This document shows positions 55,471 to 64,000 of a DNA stretch of 64,000 bases, piece by piece. The stretch spans positions 1,612,001 through 1,676,000 of the forward strand of contig ML978125.1 of NCBI GenBank assembly GCA_010015805.1. Reading direction: 5' to 3'. How positions within the stretch are numbered: the first letter of the stretch is position 1; the number at the start of each line of letters is the position of its first letter. The translations under genes and the position numbers were made by a program. Below the pieces are notes generated by a model. It was not told where the DNA came from. It made no database searches and saw only the letters and a program-made list of their open reading frames with translations. This stretch comes from Rhizodiscina lignyota. Its lineage: Eukaryota; Ascomycota; Dothideomycetes; Aulographales; Rhizodiscinaceae.

Positions 55471-56440
55471 GCTTTCTGATCGCTAGAACGCAAGAGATGG
55501 ACGAATTTCTGCAGGAAATGGGTATCTTAACGTGTTTGAAGCAACGACTTGTGGAAATAGGAGGTCATACGAAAGATAGTCAGATCAAGCGGCAGAGGGG
55601 CAGGGAAAGCCGAAATGATCGGAGAGGACAGAACAATGCCTCTGAAGCAGCAAGTTTCAGGAATTTTGCCGTCTCCCATAAACTCTATACTTTGACTACG
55701 ACTGCTTACAGAATAGTAAGTTGACACGAAGCCACGAGGAAAATCGTTGGCTGTCATCATAACCGAAGTAATAACGAATAAATAGCCGATGATAAGCCGG
55801 CTTAAATATCCTCTGTCTTTTTTTCCCGACAATACGAAAACACACTCCTGCTGCTGCACCGAGGCTCAATTGTATGTTTTGTCCGGTCACTGATGCTCGG
55901 GAGTTCCGGGTCTCATGATGGAGAACCATTCTGGCTGCACAAGATGCAGATCAGGGACAAGGCCGACCTTCGCATGTGGGGAAAGACTCCAACCAAAACG
56001 ATCCGGGGAACGGCCCGCTTTCGATGACATCGTTCCATGTCTTTTTCACATCACCTACTGCATGTTTCTTCTCCATGTTTTCATGATTCGGTCCCCAATA
56101 CCCCGAGCTCTACAGTGGTCGATTCTTTGCCTCGTAGTGCCAAAGTTTCCCTGACCATGACTATTATCGGCTTCTCTAGGAGGTGGCAATTTCCACTTCC
56201 CTGAAACTACTCTTCTCCGCCTCAAAATTCTGGCTCCTCAGCCTGCGGATCAAATGACTCGGTGGAGAAGTTTCCGAAGTTGCTAGCTTCAAGTTGGTAT
56301 GGTTGCGGGCGAGGTACCCAGAGACTCCAGGTTGCTTGGACCAGGCCTTGTCCCCTAGCTCAAGAGAGCGTAAGTATAACCATCAAATGCCTCTACTCCT
56401 CAAAACTCCCTTTCATATTCGTACGTGGTCAACCTTCAGC
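55471..56440. other. Divergent spacer yea4 / GH78
   Basis: Nearly 1 kb between two genes pointing apart. A plus-strand reading frame continues 49 codons upstream of the proposed GH78 start, but it is unlike the family and is treated as leader. Small frames on both strands (55452-55929) show no motif. Confidence 0.5.
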
Positions 56441-58628
56441 ATGTTTTTCTCTATATTTCCTGTCCTCTTCGGAGGGGTGGCTATGGCTACCAAGTACAAT
56501 CAATATATCTTGATGCCATCTTCTCGTACGCTTTCTCTAGTTACAGTTTTCAACAGCACCGGCACTGTGTCAGGGGCCAGTAGCGTAACTGGCGGTAAAT
56601 CTGGGAGTCTCACTTTCGATGGGATATCGTCTGTAACTTTTGATTATGAGAAGAACATTGCCGGTGTTGTGTCAGTGGAGGTTACCAAGAGCTCAGGATC
56701 TGATCAGCGTATTGGAGTGACATTCTCAGAGAGCTCCGAGTGGATTTCGAACGAACATAGCGATACCACTGGAAACGTAGGCTTCGACGATATGGTCTTC
56801 ATTGACACGCCTTCCGCAGGAAATTTTTCTCTTCCCCGCCAGCTCGGTCGTGGAGCCTTTCGATATGTGACTCTTGTACACAACTCGTCTGGAACGGTCA
56901 AAATTTCGAAAGTCAATACCCAGTTCATTGCGATGCCACACTATGCTGAAGAAGCGCTACAAAATTACACTGGATACTTTCATTGTGATGGTCAGTTGAA
57001 GATGCGATACAGCTACCTGCTAATTTACTAATCGCCATGTAGATGAACTTCTCAACAGAATCTGGTATGCTGGAGCATACACGCTAAACCTTGATACCAT
57101 TGATCCCAAGAACGGAGATGCACTCATTGCAGTATTCAACAACACTCCTGGTGTCCAGGTGCCCATTGGAACCTGGTATTACAATTACACCATTACAAAC
57201 GGCACTTCTGCGCTAGTTGACGGAGCCAAACGAGATACCCTTGTCTGGCCTGGCGACATGGCGATTGCCGTGCCAAGCACTGTGGTGTCGACATATGATA
57301 TGATTACCGTGAGAAACGACCTGGATTCACTATTTGCTCTGCAGAACACAACAACTGGAAGGTTGCCATATGCAGGGAGAGGATTTCCAGTCGATCAGCA
57401 GTCGTGGACTTACCATATGTACTCGCTTCTTGGTGCTGCCAATTATTTCATTTATACGGTATGATGATGAGGATTGATTTGAGAATGTCTCTAATTCTTT
57501 AATAGGGTGATTCGCAATGGCTCTCATCGATGTGGAACAAATACAAATTTGGCTTAAACTTTACGCTTAACAAGATTGACGACTCCGGTATGATGTATGT
57601 AGATCCTAAAGTTGCCAGCGCAGATTGGCTGAGAGCCGGGATGGGCGCGCATAATATCGAGGTAAGTACTGGAGAAGCTACAGTATCACATTGGATTCTT
57701 ACTCGTTCAGGCAAACGCTATCTTGTACCACACGATCAATCTGAGCATCCAACTGGCAACTGCTCTCAACGACACTGCACCAATTCCATCTTGGCAGAAA
57801 TATGCCAATGGAATCAAGACTGCTGCGAACAATCGCCTGTGGAATGAAACTATGGGAATGTATCACGACAACGACACCTCGAGTCTCGCACCGCAGGACG
57901 GAAATTCCTGGGCCGTTGTTGCCAATCTTACTCTGAACTCTTCTCAGATTGCGAGTATCTCTTCCGGGCTTCAGGCACGTTGGGGTTCATACGGTGCCCC
58001 AGCTCCAGAAGCGAGTCAGAACAAGACCGCTGTCTCCCCGTTCATCAGCGGCTTTGAACTCCAAGCACATTTCCTCGCGGAAAATGCGTCAAGGGCTCTG
58101 GAGTTGATGAGACTCGAGTGGGGTTTTATGCTTAACGATCCACGCATGACGAATTCAACGCTGATTGAAGGATACTCGAGTGATGGGTCGATACATTATC
58201 CGCCGTATTCTACCGACAGTCGCATAAGCCACGCACATGGGTGGTCGACAGGTCCGACGAGCGCGTTAACTTTCTATGTTGCCGGGATCCAGCTCTTGAG
58301 CCCAGTAGGTAAGACGTGGATAATAGCACCCAGCTTAGGCAACCTTACGACTGTTGATGCTGGCTTCAGTACATCACTTGGGTTGTTCTCAGCTACGACC
58401 AATTTGACTAGCGATGGAGGGATTAGTATGGAGTTTGAAGCTCCGGCTGGCACGAGCGGGAGTGTCAACGTACCACATCCGGGTTGTAGTGGCTTGTTGA
58501 CGCTCCAATGTCAGCAAGGCGGAGGACCAAGCGCGCAGTTTGATGTTGTTGCTCAAGAAGGCGTGGGAAGGTTCGTGATAGAAGGGTTAACCGGCGGAAG
58601 ATACACACTGAATCACACCTGCTCCTAG
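56441..58628 (+). CDS. Secreted alpha-L-rhamnosidase, GH78
   Basis: Glycoside hydrolase that removes terminal rhamnose from plant glycosides and pectin side chains outside the cell. Exons are 56441-56990, 57043-57458, 57506-57661 and 57711-58628, giving 679 residues. The start MFFSIFPVLFGGVAMATKYN is a plausible signal peptide, cut after the second Ala-containing turn. The N-terminal beta-sandwich has SVTFDYEKNIAGVVSVEV and RGAFRYVTLVHN. Splicing restores YTGYFHCDDELLNRIWYAGA, then DGAKRDTLVWPGDMAIAVPS, the GH78 acid-residue motif at the start of the six-hairpin barrel. Later come RISHAHGWSTGPTSALTFYV and a short C-terminal beta domain. Many NxS/T sites fit secretion. The frame and phases are all consistent. 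Confidence 0.93.
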
Positions 58629-58910
58629 GCCGCCACATGTATTAAATAAAAATTAATGGGCAGGATTTTGGGCGTTAATTCATATTAAATTATTTAACCA
58701 ATCACATCGCAGATCCCAGACTGTGGTTTCTGGCTGGACCGTGCATTAATGACGTAGGGCCTACTAGGCCTAGAGCTGCGAAGCTTGGACGGGAATCTTG
58801 GACTGCAGAGATGCGAGGCAAGCACATAAAACCTTTCACAGGATCTCCTCTTTCAAACTTGTATACCTGGTCGACTTGTCCTAAACTTACTTGTACCCTT
58901 ACTCGCAACC

Positions 58911-60609
58911 ATGTCGGCTCTCGAAGATCTTAAGAAACAGAATGCTGCTCTGCAGAGTGGAGTCTGTACGTCCACATAGCTCTCGTCTCGTCTCATGGAA
59001 GACTGGTGGACGCTAACGAGCTTTGAATTGTAGCAAATATCTCCAATGTCGCCAATGGAACAAAGAATGCCGGTGCAGGAGCTATTTCAACAGCTACAGG
59101 GGCTCCCAAGAAGCTACCCGCGGTACAAAAGAGAGCTCCTGCTAGTGCCGTAATGAAGGCTCCCAGTACAGCAACCGATGCTGCGGAGAAGCCTACCACA
59201 CCGAAAGCTCCTGCTGTCAAGAAGCCCGTTGTTAAGAAGCCTGTAACCCCGAGAACGTCGTCGACTTCCAGTGCTGCGAAGGCACCAACAGCTGCTGCAG
59301 GAGGAGCCGCCGGTGGAGCCGTGAAGCCTGTCAGGACACCAATTGGCACTAAGAAGCCTATCCCACAAACTTCAGCGGTAAAGAAGACGCCAGTGTCGGC
59401 AGCCAATGGTGCAAGCAAAGCTGTACCAGCCAAGACTCCTCAAGCTGGAGGAGTGACACCAGCAGCAGCTAACAAGCCAGTGCGAACGCCAATTGGCACG
59501 AAGAAGTCTATTCCTCCTGCTTCCACTAAGACAGCAACCAGTGCTGTGAAAACTCCTGCCTCCCCAGCCGGAACAGCGACGAAGAGGACACCTGCGAAGC
59601 TCCCATCCAGACCTGCCGCAGGCGTTGCGGGAGCAACTCCTAAGACCCCTCAGACTACGACGCCAGCGAAGGCTGCGCCGATACCAAGACAAACGCCAGT
59701 CGCGACACAGCAGGCAAGGAAGCCGCCTACAGTAGGAGGAGCAAAGCAGCCGGGTGCGATCAGAAAGACAACAGGAGCAGTAACAGGCACGTTAAATAAA
59801 GGCGTGGACGGTGTTAGTGGCGGCTTGGATGCTGGCACAGGAGCAGCTGTTGGCGGAGTGAACACTGTCGTGGGAGGAGCAACAGGAACGCTCGGGAAAG
59901 GACTAGATTATGCACCTGGAGGTATGTTGGGACGAATGACCATGAAGGCAAATAAGGCTAATAGTTGTGAAAGGCGTCGGCAAGCCAGTGAAGCACATAA
60001 CGGATAATGTAGGCAAGACAGCTACGGGAACAACGACGAACGTCCATAAGACGCTTAGCAACACCACAAAGGGCCTAAATTCGACAGTCACAGATACCAC
60101 GACCGCCATCGGTCAAGGAGACCCCTTGGGCACAGTCAGAGGTGTGACAGGAGGTGTTGGGCAGACAGTCGGTGGGCTTGGTTCAGGAGTTGTGAGTGAT
60201 TCAACACATGAATTCAATTTCCAAATTGGTTCTAATCATTTTTAAAAGGGTGACACAGTTGGCGGCGCCGTTTCTGGTGTCGGGGATACCGTAGGCGGCC
60301 CACTGGGCCCAGTCGTCAGCAATGTAGGAAGAGGTGTGGGCGACGGGGTCTCCGGACTCACTGGAGGTCTCGGCGACAGCGTGGGCAACCTAGGACGTGG
60401 TGATGTGATCGGAGCTTTGGGTTCTACCATGGTAAGAATCTTTGCACCACCTAATAACATTACCCCTTCTAACACCCAAATTTTAGGGAGGTGTTGGAAA
60501 AGGAGTCGGGGGGCTGGTAGGCGGAATCTTAGGCACAGGCCCCCTGGAACAGGCAAATCAAGCCGGAAGGGGCGGCCCTTTGGAACTAGCTGAAGAGGAG
60601 GAGAAGTAG
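58911..60609 (+). CDS. A/P/K/T-rich protein with Gly/Val-rich repeat tail
   Basis: Function unknown. Exons are 58911-58965, 59034-59921, 59965-60191, 60249-60431 and 60487-60609, giving 491 residues, all in phase. It starts MSALEDLKKQNAALQSGVSN, a short coiled-coil-like helix. Residues 40-280 are low complexity, rich in Ala, Pro, Lys and Thr, with two copies of KPVRTPIGTKK (59324 and 59474). From about 280 to the end the sequence is a glycine/valine periodic pattern (NTVVGGATGTLGKGLD, GVTGGVGQTVGGLGSG, GVGKGVGGLVGGILG) with Gly every 3-4 residues, then an acidic end (AEEEEK). No signal peptide or long hydrophobic helix is seen. The periodicity suggests glycine zippers or stacked beta turns, so self-assembly or membrane association is possible (inference). 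Confidence 0.78.
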
Positions 60610-60977
60610 TAATTACTGAGTCGGTCTGGTCTGCGACATGCCATTTCTGATATGAAAAGCAAAATTCTCGCAGCTGTGGGTATCTCTTATTTCATACTAC
60701 GTTTGGAAGCGAAAATCGGAGCAATAAAGTTTGTAATTTAACCCGTTACTTTTTAAAAGCTGATGGGAACCACAATCATTGGTTAACCTTTCGGTTTTCT
60801 ACATATGAAGTGTACTATTTCTCTATACTTGCTCTGAACGCGAAAAGAGTGAGAATTTGCATGCCTGTTTTACAGCACTGTCTTCGCTCTTATTTCTGAT
60901 ACGTTTTCTTTGCTGTCCGCCGGTTTACGGTAATACTGCGTCATGTCGTGCCTCAGGCTCATTGCTCCCTGATGAAG
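60610..60977. other. Convergent spacer, 0.37 kb
   Basis: Lies between the ends of the A/P/K-rich gene and the FAD monooxygenase. It is AT-richer than the genes. No frame of interest was seen. Confidence 0.5.
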
Positions 60978-62192
60978 TCAGTAATTCCTTGGTTTCCAGT
61001 CCAATTCTATGCGGAGAGAGCTTACGGCTTGCATCTGCAAACTCAGTTCCTTGTCTGTCTCTGCTCGCTTGAGCATTTTCAGGAAGTCATCTTTCTCCAG
61101 TGCTTCATCGGCATCTTGGCCAAAGAGACGACGTATATTCCCGGAAGATATGGGATCGATGATTTCATGCCATATTTTTCTTCGGATCTCGTCGTACTTG
61201 TCAAGAATTGAGTCGTCGGCTTGGCCAATATGTATTCCCACAAGGCTATCGTACAGACTGCCAACATCGGCGATGCCACCCGTAAGGCCCATTCCTCCGA
61301 AGGGATTGCAGAGATGCGCGGCGTCAGCAACCAAGAGAAAACGTCCAGCACGCATTCTCTCTGCGCATCGTTGATGGATCTTGTAAGGACTAAAGTTCAC
61401 GACGTTATATTGGGAGGGCTTGGGATGACCTGGAAACATAGCTTTGAATTTGTAAGGGAGTCGTTCGCGCAGCTGCTCGGTAGTCAGGCCGCCGATTTCC
61501 CCATACGAGACACGGTACAGCCCGTCCGTTCCAATCTTGGCCACCATATGCCAGTGCTCGGGATGTATGAAGAAATTCGAATCATCGTAGTCTTCGGGGA
61601 AGTCATAGTAGACGTTGGTCGCCACGATTTGCTCGTCCCATGTCCGCCCAGGAAAGTTGAAGTCTCCGAAGAGGCCTCTACGGATCTGGCTATTTGCGCC
61701 ATCACATCCAATAATATAGTCAGCCGTCATTCGCTTTGGTCCTTCAGGAGCCGCAGCGTCGACCCATGCTTGGCTTTCGTCTTGACCAAGGCCGGTTACT
61801 TTGTAATTGTAGCTGATTTTTGCGTTTGGTTGAGCTTTGACATGCTCTTGCAGTATCTTTCCTAAACGATCCAATGTCAAGCATACCATCCGCAATGGGT
61901 CGTCAGCGTCCATGTCTGCATTTCTGATGCCGGTAAGTCTCGTTTTATTCTCGTCCAGCTTACGCCACGACACACTATTCGGAAGGAAACCCAGGCGTCT
62001 GACTTCTTCCAATACTCCAGCTCGCTGAAGTTCGTAGCATGCTGGGGCGGCATAATGAGATGCTCGGGGATTCTTATCCAGTTCTGTTGTCATCTCCAGA
62101 AGCTCGACTGAAATGCCAGCACGGGCAAGCATGAGAGCCAGCAGAAGTCCAGATGGCCCCGCACCAACTATCAGAATCTTTGATATTGCCAT
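60978..62192 (-). CDS. FAD-dependent monooxygenase (PHBH fold), single exon
   Basis: Group A flavin monooxygenase of 404 residues, unspliced. FAD motif ILIVGAGPSGLLLALMLARA is at the N-terminus. RASHYAAPACYELQRAG fits the substrate-domain entry, YIIGCDGANSQIRRGL is the DG motif, and the GD motif reads FLLVADAAHLCNPFGGMGLT, with Ala where Gly of GDAAH is usual. Length and motif order fit the salicylate hydroxylase/kynurenine monooxygenase-like group. Substrate is not predictable. It is on the same strand as the oxidoreductase at the right edge, 445 bases downstream of it, so they might be co-regulated. Confidence 0.88.
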   Translation of the reverse strand: MAISKILIVGAGPSGLLLALMLARAGISVELLEMTTELDKNPRASHYAAPACYELQRAGVLEEVRRLGFLPNSVSWRKLDENKTRLTGIRNADMDADDPLRMVCLTLDRLGKILQEHVKAQPNAKISYNYKVTGLGQDESQAWVDAAAPEGPKRMTADYIIGCDGANSQIRRGLFGDFNFPGRTWDEQIVATNVYYDFPEDYDDSNFFIHPEHWHMVAKIGTDGLYRVSYGEIGGLTTEQLRERLPYKFKAMFPGHPKPSQYNVVNFSPYKIHQRCAERMRAGRFLLVADAAHLCNPFGGMGLTGGIADVGSLYDSLVGIHIGQADDSILDKYDEIRRKIWHEIIDPISSGNIRRLFGQDADEALEKDDFLKMLKRAETDKELSLQMQAVSSLRIELDWKPRNY

Positions 62193-62636
62193 TGCGAATC
62201 CAAGACCAGCTCTTTAAAAATTATAGTTCTGAATACAGTCTATGAGAGACTGAACACACGATGAAAGGCGGACAAATATGAGATAAATGAGTGCATCAGT
62301 AATAGTCAACTACTCGATTTGGATAGGCCTGGTCGTCAGCGTGAACTTCATTGCATTTTTCCTCCTGTGGAACATCCACCCAAAAGCCGTTGGGAATCTT
62401 TTCGACCGTTCAACGAAACTTCTGGTTTGAGGAGCGTGTGGGGATAATCAGTGTGGGGTATGCGGGGGCGGGGTACCATGTGGGTACCTATCCACCTAGA
62501 ATGTGGGTGGCCCCGTACCCTGTCATACCGAACATGGGTGGCCATGCGCTCGAAAACTTGGCTGAGCCGCAAGACAGAAAGGTGCGCAGTTCCAACCGTT
62601 GATGACCTAGTACATCATATAATTCATGTTTACTTT
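62193..62636. other. Spacer between two oxidase genes
   Basis: About 0.44 kb downstream of the BBE-type gene and upstream of the FAD monooxygenase, so it should contain the monooxygenase promoter. A GTGGGTA/GGGGCGGGG-rich stretch at 62438-62510 contains several GGTACC and GTGGG words. No known site is claimed. Confidence 0.5.
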
Positions 62637-64000
62637 CTACAATTGGCATTGGCTCTGCAATCTGTTGATTTTATCATGTGTCTCCACAAATTTCTTATAG
62701 TTCGGGAAGAGCTCATTTGGATCCCATTTCGCTCGGATTCGTAGGAAGCGCGCCAATGCGGTGTCAGACATCACTTTCATCTATGAACTGGATTAGCTGG
62801 ATCATACTGCCGGGGTAGTCTTAGTGCTGAACTTACGTTTGCGTCATCGCAGGTAATATCATAATCAGCAACGTACATTCCACATGCTACGGACGACAGT
62901 CGCTTGTACCGCTCTCTCATCGGCCGATAGATCGAAGGCTGAAGGGTAGGGTCTTTCCATCCTGTAAAGGTGCTGATGTATTTTTGCTGTGGTAAGCTAA
63001 ACGCTGCATCTTCCTCATCCGCTTCGATGTCTGCGATGCAAATGAAAGAAGAAGAACTTCGCGTTGGAAGCTGGCAGACGGCGGGCTTGATAGCTTCAAT
63101 CAACTACTTGCTAATCAGTATGGAGGGCCTTGGGATCTTAAAGGCCGCTTCCCTGTTCACTGGACACTAGAGATCTGGGACTCACACGCTCTATAGGGAC
63201 GGAGGGATCGTTCAAAATGCTGTTGATCTGCCAGCACTGTCCATTGCCCGATCCGCAGTACTCGTCTTGCATCTCCCACACTTTGTCCCAAGTTCTCTTT
63301 TCAACCGGTCTTTCCTCTAGAAGGCATGCTCGCAGCTCCGTGGGAATGTCGGTGTAAGCTCCTAATATTGTTTGCGCCTCTCGTTGTGTGTCACTGTAGG
63401 CCATGAGGAAAACTCCGAGGAGCAACTTCGCATCTCTGGAAACTTCGTCTGTAGCGCTCGGTGTGAACTTCTCGTCATAGAACGTCGCTATGTTCAAATC
63501 CGTCCCGAACTTCGGTGTCGCTTTGGCTCTGTCGAAGGCCCACGTCAATAACCCCTCAAACTTATCGCGAACTTCAAAGATCATCACCCTCTCCCACATC
63601 TGACTTGCAGGAATCGTTCGACCCCAGAACTTGGTGACGACGCCAAAGAATCCCGTCCCGCTTCCCCTTGCCGCCCAAAACACGTCTTGATTTTCCGTCC
63701 TGCTTGCTATCACGGCCTGTCCGTTTGGCATGACGATCTCCATCCTCGTAATCCACTGTTGGCAGGTCGCTCCCCAGCCTCGCATGAACCATCCTTGGCC
63801 CCCTGCAAGCAAGAATCCGCCCTCAGCAACCGTTGGTGCGTGGCCATGGGGGAAGAACCGTGCAATGCTGCTGAGCTTCTCAGCGAGCTCTTTGACGCGG
63901 ACAGCGGGCCCAAAACATATTTCTTGAGTGACCTTGTCATATTCGATAGCTCGATTGAGGTCTGTTGTATCAACCAATACCCCGTCATGCACCAGGGCTC
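62637..64000 (-). CDS. FAD-linked oxidoreductase, BBE/PCMH type (5' part beyond window)
   Basis: Berberine-bridge-enzyme-like oxidase with covalently or tightly bound FAD, acting on alcohols, sugars or alkaloid-type intermediates. Visible exons are 64000-63186, 63103-62837 and 62780-62637; the open frame continues past the right edge. The PCMH FAD-binding part shows GVLVDTTDLNRAIEYD, FFPHGHAPTVAEGGFLLAGG and DVFWAARGSGTGFFGVVTKF. The C-terminus, reached through two introns, has FTGWKDPTLQPSIYRPMRER and the classic BBE ending KWDPNELFPNYKKF. The N-terminal region with a possible signal peptide and the covalent-FAD His/Cys positions is not in the window, so secretion and flavin linkage cannot be judged. 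Confidence 0.92.

Overview
The window is nuclear DNA of a filamentous ascomycete (Pezizomycotina; a Dothideomycete is my best guess, but the sequence alone does not settle the class). Genes are dense and on both strands. Introns are mostly 45-70 bases with GT..AG ends. Several gene families are typical of these fungi: a kinesin-3 with FHA and PH domains, HET and DUF6594 proteins, a GH78 rhamnosidase, and FAD monooxygenases. I found no tRNA, rRNA or CRISPR array, and no transposon or virus-like element that I could support. Most exon structures below were worked out by hand: splice sites were chosen so that phase is kept and conserved protein motifs join correctly.

Left part (1-34.4 kb) is mostly conserved housekeeping: DNM1 (organelle fission, runs off the left edge), a secreted-type PEBP protein, the Rad17/Rad24 checkpoint clamp loader, a BTB/POZ protein, Tma22/DENR, a long GW/N-rich protein with a DUF7918-like N-terminus, Trm5, kinesin-3, a 3.8-kb gene-free stretch with a small diverged repeat family, Pso2/Snm1, a Borealin-type passenger-complex subunit, Rpn10, Trs23 and an E2-like protein with two UBC domains. 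Four head-to-head pairs share short spacers: tma22/GW protein, trm5/kinesin, borealin/rpn10 and trs23/E2.

Middle part (34.4-48.9 kb) is looser. It holds three unrecognised genes, gene-poor gaps of 0.7-1.9 kb, a DUF6594 membrane protein tail-to-tail with a HET-type protein that lacks the front half of its domain, an Erg26-like dehydrogenase, and a five-exon FAD monooxygenase with one GC-AG intron.

Right part (48.9-64 kb) is again gene-dense: Pmt4 protein O-mannosyltransferase, a purine-cytosine permease, a Yea4-type UDP-GlcNAc transporter with 17- and 26-base exons, a secreted GH78 alpha-L-rhamnosidase, an A/P/K-rich protein with a glycine/valine-rich tail, an FAD monooxygenase, and a BBE-type FAD oxidoreductase that runs off the right edge. 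The last two could be the start of a small catabolic or secondary-metabolite cluster. The others act in separate core processes (secretory glycosylation, cell division, DNA repair, proteasome, translation), and their adjacency says nothing clear about shared function.
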